Assembly (NCBI GenBank): GCA_965116935.1
Contig: OZ220737.1
Coordinates: forward strand, 62,001 to 126,000
Length of the DNA: 64,000 nucleotides
DNA from: VXYL01 sp965116935
GTDB lineage: Bacteria > Pseudomonadota > Gammaproteobacteria > Pseudomonadales > Azotimanducaceae
Direction: 5' to 3'
Positions 41,886 through 50,570 of this stretch are shown here, piece by piece. Position 1 is the first letter of the stretch; every line of letters begins with the position of its first letter. The position numbers and the translations under genes are program-made. The notes under the pieces are model-generated. The model was not told where the DNA came from. It did no database searches and saw only the letters and a program-made list of their open reading frames with translations.

Positions 41886-43361
41886 CTAGGCGACCGTTCG
41901 GAGCAGATTGCCCACCACCCGTTCGAGGTGCATCAGCGAGTTGCATTCCTCCGCTTGATGCACGTAGGCGGTGTACTTGCGCATTTCGGCGTCGCCCATG
42001 TTCCAGGTGGCGCGGGGTTCGGGGTTCAGCCAGAGCACGCGCTTGGCGCGGTCGTACATTTCCTTGAGGATGTCGGTGCGAGGGTCGCCGTAGTTGTTGC
42101 GGGCATCGCCCAGGATGATGATGGTGGTGCGGCCGTCCACGTCGTCCATGCAGTGCTTGCGGAAGTCGGAAAAGGCTTGGCCGTAGTCGGTGGAACCGCC
42201 GCTGTAGTCGCGCAGGGTCTTGGCGATGGCGTCCTCGATGTGGTTGCGCTCGAAGAGGTCCGTCACCTCAGCAAGGTCGGAGGAGAAGGCGAAGGAGCGC
42301 ACCTTCGGCATGACCTCGTCCAAGCTGTAGAGAAACATCAGCATGAAGCGGGCGTAGTTGGCGACGGAGCCCGAGACGTCGCAGATGGCGAACACCTTGG
42401 GCCGATCCACCTTCACCGACTTCCAGTGCAGGTCGAAGATGGCGCCGTCGTAGGCCATGTTGTGGCGCAGGGTACGCGGCACGTTGAGCTGGCCGCGTCG
42501 GAACACCTTGCGGCGGCGCGAATGCATCGCCACGAGCTTCTTCGCCATGCGGAACACCACTTCCTGAATCAACCGGAAGTTGCGGTGCTCGACGTTCGAG
42601 AGCTTCACCTTGCGCAGGAGTTCCTCGCGCAGCCGTCGCCCGGTGGCATCGGCATGGAGCAGAAACTGGCGCTCCACATAGTCGCGCACCTGTTCCCGCA
42701 GCGCGTCGCGCCGCTTGCCGAGTTCCTGCGCCATGCGGCGATCCGGCACGCGGCGGCTTTGCTTGGCGGCGCCGATTTCCTGCTGCAGCTCGGTGAGGCC
42801 CATCTCCTCCATGATCTTGCGGGTGTAGAGGCCCTTCTGGGTAAAAACCTGAATCTCGTCCAAGTCCACCGCCTTGGCCGCATCGGCCATGCGCATGGTG
42901 AGCTCCACCGTGCTGTCCTGCATGAGGAGCTTGCCGAGGGCCGACTGCGGCTCGCTGGTCTCGCCGTGGCCGAGGTCTTCCTCCTCTTCCTCCTCGGCGG
43001 CGAACTTGCCCTTTTTCTTGCGGCCCTTGCCGCCACCGCCGCCGGCGCTGCCCTCGCCTTCGGCCTGGCCCTCGCCGCCTTCACCAGAACCGCCGCCACC
43101 CTCGCCTTCCTCTGTGCCTTCCACCGGCACGGCGGTGCCGGTCACATCGTCGAAGGAGAAGAACGAGTCGAAGGTTTCGCTGAAGGTTTCCTTCTCGTCC
43201 GGAGTCTTGGGCAGAACCAAGGAAAGGGTGTTCTTGAGGAATTCGCGGTCGCGATAGCCCACCAACTCGAGGGCGCTCATGGCGTCGAGCGTTTCGGCGG
43301 GCGATATGCGCACCTCTGCGTTGCGCAGAGCCGCGATGAAGCTGGTGAGGGTTCGATCCAT
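41886..43361 (-). CDS. CoxE-like VWA-domain protein
   Basis: A 491-residue protein. The N-terminal helical part is followed by an extreme low-complexity Gly/Glu stretch at ~residues 80-130 (EEGEGGGGSGEGGEGQAEG; KKKGKFAAEEEEEEDLGHG). A C-terminal VWA domain has the MIDAS motif DVSGSV in AICDVSGSVANY and later GGSTDYGQ and ILGDARNN. It lies 26 bases downstream of a MoxR ATPase gene. MoxR-VWA pairs act as chaperones that insert metals or assemble complexes (CoxD/CoxE in CO dehydrogenase). The client is not in the window. Confidence 0.9.
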   Translation of the reverse strand: MDRTLTSFIAALRNAEVRISPAETLDAMSALELVGYRDREFLKNTLSLVLPKTPDEKETFSETFDSFFSFDDVTGTAVPVEGTEEGEGGGGSGEGGEGQAEGEGSAGGGGGKGRKKKGKFAAEEEEEEDLGHGETSEPQSALGKLLMQDSTVELTMRMADAAKAVDLDEIQVFTQKGLYTRKIMEEMGLTELQQEIGAAKQSRRVPDRRMAQELGKRRDALREQVRDYVERQFLLHADATGRRLREELLRKVKLSNVEHRNFRLIQEVVFRMAKKLVAMHSRRRKVFRRGQLNVPRTLRHNMAYDGAIFDLHWKSVKVDRPKVFAICDVSGSVANYARFMLMFLYSLDEVMPKVRSFAFSSDLAEVTDLFERNHIEDAIAKTLRDYSGGSTDYGQAFSDFRKHCMDDVDGRTTIIILGDARNNYGDPRTDILKEMYDRAKRVLWLNPEPRATWNMGDAEMRKYTAYVHQAEECNSLMHLERVVGNLLRTVA

Positions 43362-43387
43362 CCCTTGCTGGCCGTCCCTCCGTCGCC

Positions 43388-44329
43388 CTAGGCCTTCACG
43401 GCCTTGCTGGTGAGGGCCGCGATCTCAGCGTCAACGTTCTCGATGTCCTCCTGGAACTTGAGGATCACGTTCAGGGTCTCGCGCACGAGCTCTGGGTCTA
43501 GCGTTTCGGTGTGCAGCAGCAGGAGCGTGCGCGCCCAGTCGATGGTTTCGGAGATGGCGGGCACTTTCTTGAGGTCTAGCTCGCGCAAATCCTGGATGAA
43601 GGTGACGAGCTGGCGCCTTAGCTCCGGCGGAATCTCCGGCACGCGCGCGTGGATGATGCGCTGCTCCAAGTCCGCATCCGGGAACGGGATGTACAGGTGC
43701 AGGCAGCGGCGCTTCAGGGCGTCGGAAATCTCGCGGGTGTTGTTGCTGGTGAGGAAGACGATGGGCGGGTCGCGGTGGGCTTTGACGGTGCCGATCTCCG
43801 GGATCGAGACCTGGAAATCGGAGAGGATTTCGAGCAGGAGCGACTCGAACTCGTGGTCGGACTTGTCCACCTCGTCGATGAGCAGCACGCAGCCTTCCTC
43901 TTCCCGCAAAGCCTTGAGGAGCGGGCGCGGCTCGAGGAATTCCTCGGAGAAGAAGATGTCGCCGAACTCGTGCAGCCGGGTGACGGATTCGGCAAAGCCC
44001 TGGGCGCCCTGCAGCACCTCGTCGAGGGTTTCCTTCAGCACCTGCGTGTAGAGGAGCTGCTTGCCGTACTTCCACTCGTAGATGGCCTTGGCCTCGTCGA
44101 GGCCCTCATAGCATTGCAGGCGGATGAGCGGCAGCGCGAAGAGTTCCGAGGTGGTCTTGGCGAGTTCCGTCTTGCCGACGCCGGGCGGGCCTTCGATCAG
44201 GACGGGCTTGCGGAGGTGAAAGGCAAGATAAACCGCCGTGGCGATCTGGTTGCTGCAGATGTAGCGGTGATCCTCGAAGCTGACCTTGAGGGTATCCACC
44301 GACTCGGTAAGTTGCGCGATGTCTGTCAC
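43388..44329 (-). CDS. MoxR-family AAA ATPase
   Basis: The protein is 313 residues from the GTG at 44329, preceded by GGAGGAC. Walker A is EGPPGVGKTELAK, Walker B VLLIDEVDKSD, sensor 1 IVFLTSNNTREISDA and the Arg finger ALKRRCLHLYIPFPD. It is a CoxD-type MoxR ATPase and works with the VWA protein encoded next in the operon to remodel or mature an enzyme complex. The intact pair suggests a housekeeping function. Confidence 0.93.
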   Translation of the reverse strand: MTDIAQLTESVDTLKVSFEDHRYICSNQIATAVYLAFHLRKPVLIEGPPGVGKTELAKTTSELFALPLIRLQCYEGLDEAKAIYEWKYGKQLLYTQVLKETLDEVLQGAQGFAESVTRLHEFGDIFFSEEFLEPRPLLKALREEEGCVLLIDEVDKSDHEFESLLLEILSDFQVSIPEIGTVKAHRDPPIVFLTSNNTREISDALKRRCLHLYIPFPDADLEQRIIHARVPEIPPELRRQLVTFIQDLRELDLKKVPAISETIDWARTLLLLHTETLDPELVRETLNVILKFQEDIENVDAEIAALTSKAVKA

Positions 44330-44557
44330 TCGTCCTCCGCCTAGACCGTGCCCCGCGGTGCGGGCCTGCAACCGCGAAGCGCAAACGAGCCATTATCCCG
44401 CCCTCGCCAGTGGATGTATATGGCGGATTTGCGGCCTCGCCGCAGCGCTGTCGCGCGCGGAGCGTGCTTTGGGCGGGTTTGGCAGCCTGTGGGGCCTTCG
44501 CAATGGGCGATTGGGTTGCCGCTTTACAATTCGCGCCTTTGCGCACGGGAGCCATTG

Positions 44558-45676
44558 ATGCCGCGTCCTCTCGACGGAGTGCTGGTCGTCGCCCTCGAGC
44601 AAGCCGTAGCGGCGCCGCTCGCCACGTGCCGCCTTGCCGACGCCGGCGCTCGCATCATCAAGCTCGAACGCCCGGAAGGGGATTTCGCCCGCGACTACGA
44701 CACCGCCGCCAACGGCCAATCCACCTACTTCGCTTGGGCCAACCGGGGCAAGGAGTCCCTCACCGTCAACATCAAGGACGCGGCAGACCGCGACCTCGTG
44801 CTGCGCATCCTCGCCAAGGCCGACGTTTTCGTGCAGAACCTCGCCGTGGGCGCGGCGGCCCGGGCCGGCCTCGGCAGCGACGGGTTGCGCGAGCGCTTCC
44901 CGCGCTTGATCACCTGCGACATCTCCGGCTATGGCGAGACGGGCGCCTACGCCGACATGAAGGCATACGACCTGCTGGTGCAGGCGGAATCCGGCCTCGT
45001 CTCCATCTCCGGCGCACCGGGGGAATACGGCCGCGTGGGCGTTTCCGTTTGCGACTTCGCCTCCGGCATGGCGGCGGCGCTCGCCATCAACGAAGCGCTC
45101 GCCCTGCGGGAACGCACGAGCACGGGCTCCGCCATCAAGCTCTCGCTGTTCGACGTGATGGCGGAAATGATGACGGTGCCGCTCCTGCACCACGACTACG
45201 CCGACAACGCACCGCAGCGAGTGGGGCTCGCGCATCCCAACATCACGCCCTACGGAGGCTTCAACACGTCCGATGGCGCGACGCTGGTGATCTCGATCCA
45301 GAACGAACGCGAATGGGTGACGCTCGCCGGCGAAGTGATGGAACGCCCAGACGTGGCCAGCGACCCCCGCTACGCCGGCAACAGCGCCCGCACCGAGCGA
45401 CGTGCCGAGGTGGACGGCATGGTGCAATCCTGCTTCTCCCGCTTCACTCGCAAGGAAATGGAGGCGCGGCTGCGTGCGGCGCGCATCGCCTACGGCACGG
45501 TGAACGACGTGGCGGGGCTGTCGCAACACGCGGCCTTGCGGCGGTGGACCATCGACAGCGAGACGGGGCCGGTGCAGATGCCGGCGCATCCGGATGCGGG
45601 GCGCAAGCAACCGCCATCGCAGCTCCCGGGCCTTGGCGAGCACGACCGGGCTATCCGGGCAGAGTTCTCCTCGTAA
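44558..45676 (+). CDS. class III CoA-transferase (CaiB/BaiF family)
   Basis: The protein is 372 residues from the ATG at 44558. The family start MPRPLDGVLVVALEQAVAAP is followed by RLADAGARIIKLERPEGDFA, WANRGKESLTVNIKD and VFVQNLAVGA. The catalytic Asp is in ADMKAYDLLVQAESGL, then SISGAPGEYGRVGVSVCDFA. It transfers CoA between carboxylic acids through an Asp-anhydride intermediate. The acids cannot be predicted. It is divergent from the MoxR operon with ~230 bases between. Confidence 0.93.
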   Translation: MPRPLDGVLVVALEQAVAAPLATCRLADAGARIIKLERPEGDFARDYDTAANGQSTYFAWANRGKESLTVNIKDAADRDLVLRILAKADVFVQNLAVGAAARAGLGSDGLRERFPRLITCDISGYGETGAYADMKAYDLLVQAESGLVSISGAPGEYGRVGVSVCDFASGMAAALAINEALALRERTSTGSAIKLSLFDVMAEMMTVPLLHHDYADNAPQRVGLAHPNITPYGGFNTSDGATLVISIQNEREWVTLAGEVMERPDVASDPRYAGNSARTERRAEVDGMVQSCFSRFTRKEMEARLRAARIAYGTVNDVAGLSQHAALRRWTIDSETGPVQMPAHPDAGRKQPPSQLPGLGEHDRAIRAEFSS

Positions 45677-45694
45677 TCGGCCTCGGCGACGCGG

Positions 45695-46239
45695 CGCTTA
45701 GACAACCCCTTTCCAAGCCAGTCGGTTGCAGGTAGTTTGCGGGGCTTTGCCAAGACCGAAAGGACACCGCGATGCCCTCCCGCCGCAAGCTGATCGAACT
45801 CGATGCCGACGAAGTGCGCGACTACCTCACCGCCGAGAAGACCCTCATCATCGTCTCCAACGGCAATCGCGGCTATCCGCACGCGATGCCCATGTGGTTC
45901 GCGGTGGACGACGACGACGCCATCGTTTGCACCACCTTCCGCAAGAGCCAGAAGGTGCTCAACTGGCAACGCGACCCGAAGGCGACGCTGCTGGTGGAAA
46001 CCGGCGAGGAATACGCCGAGCTCAAAGGCGTGATGATCTACGCAAGCTGCGAGATTGTGGACGAATTGGAGGAGGTGAAGGACACCCTGGCGGCCATCAA
46101 CGCCAAGGGGCGGGAACTACGCGACGGCGAGTGGGAGAAACTGCGCGAGGCGGTGTCAGGCACCGCGCCGAAGCGCGTGGTGCTGCGGTTCAAGCCGGAG
46201 CGCTACATCACTTGGGATCACACGAAGCTCGGCGGGCGC
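45695..46239. repeat. direct repeat (copy 1) shared with 63461-64000
   Basis: The block starts CGCTTAGACAACCCC and covers 77 bases upstream of the PPOX gene plus the gene. From 45695 to ~46012 it is identical base for base to 63461-63778. After that, about ten differences in ~220 bases appear, mostly at third codon positions, plus one 3-base deletion in copy 2. The abrupt change from identity to divergence suggests gene conversion or a recombination junction. Confidence 0.92.
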
Positions 46240-46245
46240 TATTGA
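45772..46245 (+). CDS. PPOX-class flavin/F420-binding oxidoreductase, copy 1
   Basis: A 157-residue protein of the pyridoxamine-5'-phosphate-oxidase-like split-barrel fold. Motifs are TLIIVSNGNRGYPHAMPMWF, then DDDAIVCTTFRKSQKVLNWQ, then RDPKATLLVETGEEYAELKG, typical of PPOX proteins that bind FMN or F420. The substrate is unknown. A strong stem-loop follows the stop. A near-identical paralogue begins at 63538. Confidence 0.9.
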   Translation: MPSRRKLIELDADEVRDYLTAEKTLIIVSNGNRGYPHAMPMWFAVDDDDAIVCTTFRKSQKVLNWQRDPKATLLVETGEEYAELKGVMIYASCEIVDELEEVKDTLAAINAKGRELRDGEWEKLREAVSGTAPKRVVLRFKPERYITWDHTKLGGRY

Positions 46246-46252
46246 GGCGCTG

Positions 46253-46276
46253 AAAACGGCGCGATCGGGCCGTTTT
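46253..46276 (+). terminator. probable Rho-independent terminator after the PPOX gene
   Basis: AAAACGGC and GCCGTTTT form a perfect 8-bp stem with an 8-base loop, eight bases after the stop codon. The A/T-rich outer stem gives a U-run at its 3' end. Confidence 0.6.
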
Positions 46277-46411
46277 CCGAGAAAAGGTGCCCCCATACAG
46301 GCCATTTTCAGCCATTTCCTACGTTAGTCGGGCGAAAGTCTGGCTTTTTTATCCTTTCGACCTCGCCACAATGCCCGTGCGTTTCATCAAGCGAAAGCAA
46401 AGGAGGAAAGC

Positions 46412-46699
46412 ATGAAGAATCGCATTGCAGCAGCAGCTCTGGTGGTGGGTGGCCTGGCAACGTCGGCAGGGGCGTTTGCCCCGGAGGCCGAAGCGTTGGT
46501 ACCGACGGCTGAACTCGGGTACGGCTTGGTCGCGCTCGGCACGGACAACGCAATGGCTCAGAACGCCGGTGCTGGCGGCGGTGGCGCTGCGGGCGGCCTT
46601 GCCGCCGCCTGGCTTGGTGCCAAGATTGGTGGCAAAGTCGGCGGCGTGATTGGTGGTCCCTTCGGGCTCATCGCCGGGGCCGCCGTTGGTGCCGCCTAG
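46412..46699 (+). CDS. small exported glycine-zipper peptide
   Basis: A 95-residue precursor preceded by AAAGGAGGAAAGC. The first ~20-25 residues form a Sec-type signal (KNRIAAAALVVGGLATSAGA). The C-terminal ~40 residues are dominated by Gly/Ala with GxxxG spacing: GAGGGGAAGGLAAAWLGAKI, then GGKVGGVIGGPFGLIAGAAV. Glycine-zipper segments insert into membranes and occur in channel-forming bacteriocins. The next gene is a membrane M48 protease 49 bases downstream, so the peptide may be its substrate. Function unproven. Confidence 0.7.
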   Translation: MKNRIAAAALVVGGLATSAGAFAPEAEALVPTAELGYGLVALGTDNAMAQNAGAGGGGAAGGLAAAWLGAKIGGKVGGVIGGPFGLIAGAAVGAA

Positions 46700-46748
46700 G
46701 GGCGTCCTAGCCGATCCACATCGCTAGGGCTGGCGTCGGAGTAGTCAT

Positions 46749-47876
46749 ATGCTCTATTCAATGGTCGGCTTGGCAGGTGCGGCCTTGGCCCTGACGAGCC
46801 TCGCCGCGTTGCGTTACCTTGCCGCCCAAGTGCGTAGCGACACTCGCGACATTGCCGCGGCCACAAGCGGGCTGGTCTTCCTAGCCTCGCTGGTGGCCGC
46901 GGCAGCACCACTTTTGGTTGCCGCCTTCGCAGACGCCGGCGCCATTCTTCCACCGCCTGGATGGCAACGGACCGTTCTTGTGGGCACGTTGGGCGGTGCG
47001 CTCGTGTATCTGGTGCCGCGGGTACTGCTCGTGGACGTACTCGCGTCTCTCCTCTTGTGGGCGACACGCCGAGAAAACGAAGACCGCCAGCCTCTCGCCA
47101 CCGTCGTCAGAAGCTACCTGATCCATGCGGCCGCAGCTTCGTGCATATTCACCGCTTTTCTTGGTCTGGTTGGGTTGGACCTTTTCGTGTGGTGGCCCTT
47201 GCTCGTTGTCCTATTGCCCGTTGCAGCGTTTCCGATTTACCAAGGTCAAGTACAACCTTGGATCGAGTATCGAAAAGCAAGGGAAATCGGGAACGAACTA
47301 CCGGAAGTCAGTGCTTGGTTGCGCGAGACCTGTAAGGACGGCCGAATGCCACGATTCAAGATTCGGGTCCGGGAAACCAACCTGAACAACGCCATGGCCA
47401 CAGGCGGGATGTTCGGCCACCTGATCGTAGTGGGGGGTGGTCTGCTCAAGAACATGGAACCGCAAGAGTTGAAGGCGATCCTCGCCCACGAGATGGCGCA
47501 TGTCGTTAACCGCGACATGCTTTGGCTCACTCTCATCAACATCGCCGGCTCGGCCTGCTTCATCGCTTGGGTCAATCTGGTATCACCAGGCACTCTCTTG
47601 CAGGAGGGCGGCATTCGCATGGCTGCAGGCTTCGGTTTGTTCGTCATCGGTGCCGCCATTACGCTCCTTCCGCTGCCGGCGATCTTCTCGCCACGCCTCG
47701 AGTTCCGAGCCGACCGAGTCGCCGCCACCATGCTGGGCGATGCCCGCACACTCACGACCGCGCTGGCGAAGATGGCCGAACTCACCGAAATGCCGATGGA
47801 TCAACGTACCTGGACTCACCCGAGCTACAAGGCGAGGATTGAGGCGTTGGAAAGGCTCCACGAAGGCCTGCGCTAG
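46749..47876 (+). CDS. membrane M48-family metalloprotease (HtpX/Ste24-like)
   Basis: A 375-residue protein with about six hydrophobic segments (two near the N-terminus, two around residues 110-160, two after the active site). The zinc site is HEMAHVVNRD (HExxH) and the third ligand is the Glu in PRLEFRADRVAATML. HtpX/Ste24-type proteases cleave membrane proteins from the cytoplasmic side. The upstream partner gene encodes a glycine-zipper peptide, so it may process or clear that peptide. Confidence 0.9.
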   Translation: MLYSMVGLAGAALALTSLAALRYLAAQVRSDTRDIAAATSGLVFLASLVAAAAPLLVAAFADAGAILPPPGWQRTVLVGTLGGALVYLVPRVLLVDVLASLLLWATRRENEDRQPLATVVRSYLIHAAAASCIFTAFLGLVGLDLFVWWPLLVVLLPVAAFPIYQGQVQPWIEYRKAREIGNELPEVSAWLRETCKDGRMPRFKIRVRETNLNNAMATGGMFGHLIVVGGGLLKNMEPQELKAILAHEMAHVVNRDMLWLTLINIAGSACFIAWVNLVSPGTLLQEGGIRMAAGFGLFVIGAAITLLPLPAIFSPRLEFRADRVAATMLGDARTLTTALAKMAELTEMPMDQRTWTHPSYKARIEALERLHEGLR

Positions 47877-47903
47877 CGCCTGTCGGACTTGTGATGGGGC
47901 CTT

Positions 47904-48029
47904 CGGAGGGAAGGCATTCTGCTGACGCGCCAGAAGGGCGCGCCCCTAGCGCCGATAGGCGCTTTCTTTTCGAAGTCGCAGTCAGCGTGCTAGAAGGGCG
48001 CGCAGGGAAGGCAGAATGCCTTCCCTCCG
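47904..48029. repeat. 19-bp inverted repeat with internal direct repeats
   Basis: CGGAGGGAAGGCATTCTGC (47904-47922) and its exact reverse complement at 48011-48029 flank an interval in which the motif AGAAGGGCGCGC occurs twice. The interval also contains AGCGCCGATAGGCGCT, a further hairpin. A second copy of CCTGTCGGACTT (47879, 48057) brackets the block. REP/BIME-like intergenic element of unknown role. Confidence 0.7.
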
Positions 48030-48245
48030 AGGGCCGCCTTGTTCTCGCACTAGCAGCCTGTCGGACTTTGCCGCGCTAGCGGCGAAGTGCGCCAGGCTGA
48101 TAGCCGTAGCTGCGAGCGAACGCGAGCACGAAGGCCAGCAGTTCGCGCCAGCGAACTGCCGACGCGCCCTTCAGGGCGCGCTAGCGAACCCGTAGGCCAG
48201 CAGTTGCGAAGCCCCTCGCGGCACGCCGCCCAATGCCTGCCAAAA

Positions 48246-48530
48246 ATGCAGCCGTCGCCCAATCCCAACGGCGACGGTCACTCCCGCGTGAGACCGACGA
48301 CCCGGGCGTGTCTTCGGTGCGCTTCCATGCAGCCGTCGCCCAGTGGCAGCGGTCACCTAAACGCGACGTTTTTCGTCGCTATCGCGATGCTCCTTCCATC
48401 CCTCTCCCGTCCGTCCTTCCCTCCTTACCTCAATGCAGCCGCCGCACAACGGCGACGGTCAATGTCGTAGCCAACCATCGCCTCAAGATGCGTCGGGTCT
48501 CTTCAATGCAGCCGCCGCCGGCGCCAGCGC
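48246..48530. repeat. cluster of four degenerate hairpin motifs
   Basis: The motif ATGCAGCCGTCGCCCA, followed by ~8 bases and GGCGACGGTCA, appears at 48246. Degenerate copies are near 48326, 48432 and 48506, spaced 72-106 bases apart. In copies 1 and 3 the sequence can fold into a GCC(G)TCGCC/GGCGACGG-type stem. No open frame of quality crosses it. Confidence 0.55.
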
Positions 48531-49226
48531 TGTCCGCCCAGCGCAAGGTCTTGGTCGGCGGTGGGGCGCTGCACCCAACCCGCCTCCTTCACCTTGGCTG
48601 TGCCACGCACCGAACACCAGCGCGGCCGGCGAAAGCTCGAACAGCGCTGAGGCGTCCGCCGGACTCGCAGCCGCAAGTCGTTGGCCATGCTCGCTTTGCA
48701 TGAACTCCTCGTTCCCTAGCAGGCTATCTCTCAGGATCGCGTCGGTGGGAACACCTTGTCACCCACGCCCCCAATCGGCTGGAGCCTCTGAATGCGCCGG
48801 ATTGCGGCATCGTTTTGGATGACTTCTGCGAGATCGATCATGTCAAGTCCCTTGCTGCTCTGGCTCAACGAACCGGGGACACGCGACCGATGGCGAGCCC
48901 CAAATCTCATCGGAACCGGCCAGCGCCGTTCGCCGCCTGGCCGCGTCTCGGCACGCTTGCCACGCTGGCTGCAACCCCAAGCACCCCCAGCGACGATCGT
49001 GACCGATTTCCTTGTATCTGCAAAACATCCGGATAGGAGGATCGCCGAACTCGTGGCGCACCCCGAACCGCGCGCCCTGATCGGAACGCCGCGCCTCCGG
49101 TCGGGGAGCCGCGCGAGATCTCCTACACGGATTTCAGCGATTGCTGACACGAATTGCAGACATCGCTGGCTGCGCCCGACCCGGCCTCTGGCCGATCATT
49201 CCCGCGATGCGACACGGGGCGCCGAC
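48531..49226. other. ~700 bp intergenic region before the Rpn-family gene
   Basis: An open frame runs through the region in phase with the downstream Rpn gene (from 48792) but has poor composition, and the ATG at 49227 matches the family start. Nothing else is supported. Confidence 0.4.
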
Positions 49227-50165
49227 ATGGCCGACGCAGTCAGCCACGACCACAACTTCAAGAACCTCATCGTCGAGTATCCCCGCCAGGCGCTCGAGTT
49301 CTTCGCGCCCGGCGAGGCGCCGCACCCGACCGACGCGGTCCGCTTCGTCCCGGTGCGCCAAGAGATGCTCAAGGAGCGTCTCGGCGGCCGCTTCCGGGCG
49401 CTCGACACCCCGCTGCGGGTGGAGTGGGCCGACGGCCGCCGCGAGACCGTGGCGTTCGCGCTCGAGGAAGAGTCCGACCGGCGCCGGTTCTCGCCGCACC
49501 GCCTCGCGAACTACTGCCTCGACCTCGCCGACATGCTCGACACCGACCGCGTGGTGCCCGTGGTGGTCTTACTGCGCGACGCCGCCCGGGCGCCGGCGCC
49601 GCTCGCCCTCGGAACCGAGCGCCGCACCTACCTGACCTTCGAGTACGTCGCCTGCCGGCTGGCGGAGCTTCCCGCCGCGCGCTGGCTCGACAGCGACAAC
49701 GTGGTGGCGCGGGTCAACCTGCCGAACATGCGCGTCGACCCGGCGCGCCGGGTCGAGACCTACGCCGCGGCGGTGCGCGGCCTCGTCGAGCTGGAGACGG
49801 ACCTCCGCCGGCGCGAGAAGTACCTCGACTTCATCGACATGTACGCCGGTCTCGACGACAATGAGCGTCGCCATTACCGCGAGCAGTACCCAGAGGAGGC
49901 CACCACCATGGCAGGAATCGTCCAGAGGGCCCGAGACGAGGGGATTCGGCAGGGCCTAGGCCAAGGCATCGAGCAGGGGCTGAGCCAAGGCATCGAGCGG
50001 GGAGAACGGACGCTGCTGCTGCGGCAGTTGCGGCGGCGGTTCGGCCTGCTGCCGCCCGAAGCCGACGAGCGGATCGCCCGGGCTTCGGCGCGCGACCTCG
50101 AGTCCTGGGCCGAGAACGTGCTCGACGCCGACACGCTCGACCAAGTGTTCGACTCGAGCCGCTAG
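49227..50165 (+). CDS. Rpn-family recombination-promoting nuclease/putative transposase with DUF4351
   Basis: The protein is 312 residues from the ATG at 49227 (MADAVSHDHNFKNLIVEYPR). The N-terminal part is the Rpn/PDDEXK nuclease fold: QALEFFAPGE, then RFRALDTPLRVEWADGR and VAFALEEESD. A linker with repeated GxxQGxxxG (IRQGLGQGIEQGLSQGIERG) leads to a C-terminal DUF4351 module (TLLLRQLRRRFGLLPPEADE, then LESWAENVLDADTLDQVF). Rpn proteins promote RecA-independent recombination. Intact gene. Confidence 0.88.
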   Translation: MADAVSHDHNFKNLIVEYPRQALEFFAPGEAPHPTDAVRFVPVRQEMLKERLGGRFRALDTPLRVEWADGRRETVAFALEEESDRRRFSPHRLANYCLDLADMLDTDRVVPVVVLLRDAARAPAPLALGTERRTYLTFEYVACRLAELPAARWLDSDNVVARVNLPNMRVDPARRVETYAAAVRGLVELETDLRRREKYLDFIDMYAGLDDNERRHYREQYPEEATTMAGIVQRARDEGIRQGLGQGIEQGLSQGIERGERTLLLRQLRRRFGLLPPEADERIARASARDLESWAENVLDADTLDQVFDSSR

Positions 50166-50570
50166 CCCGGATTCTGGCCGTCACGGAGCTCGACGAAGAC
50201 GACGGTACCCAAGGCGCCGCTCTCGACGCGCTTTGGCGGCGAATCGACCGCGTCGCGGGCCCGCCCAGTGCACCCCACCACGATGAAAAGTCGTCCGGCC
50301 CCTCACGTCGTGCACGCGCTACAGGGACACACGACGTGCAAGTCCTTCGGGGAGTGCTCCCCCCTAACCACAATCGAACGCCGAGGCCCGGCACTGCTGG
50401 TCGGCGAGCAGGACGGTCACAAGCGCTGTAGGCGAGTCGCCATCACATGCAAATGGACAGGCAAGTCCCGGCAGCCCAATGCGGCCCTGTGGAAGCGGGA
50501 AGCTGACCGTTGCCTCTCGGGTCGGACTCCCTTCTGGTGTGGGTAGCCGCCGTCAGAGCCTTCCCTTTCC

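Noticed and set aside
41874..43391. 505-codon plus-strand open frame
   Set aside because: Antisense shadow of the VWA gene; Leu/His/Val-rich artefact of its codon use.
44393..45643. 416-codon minus-strand open frame
   Set aside because: Antisense shadow of the CoA-transferase gene.
48792..49226. N-terminal extension of the Rpn-family gene
   Set aside because: The composition differs sharply from the gene, and the family N-terminus matches the ATG at 49227.
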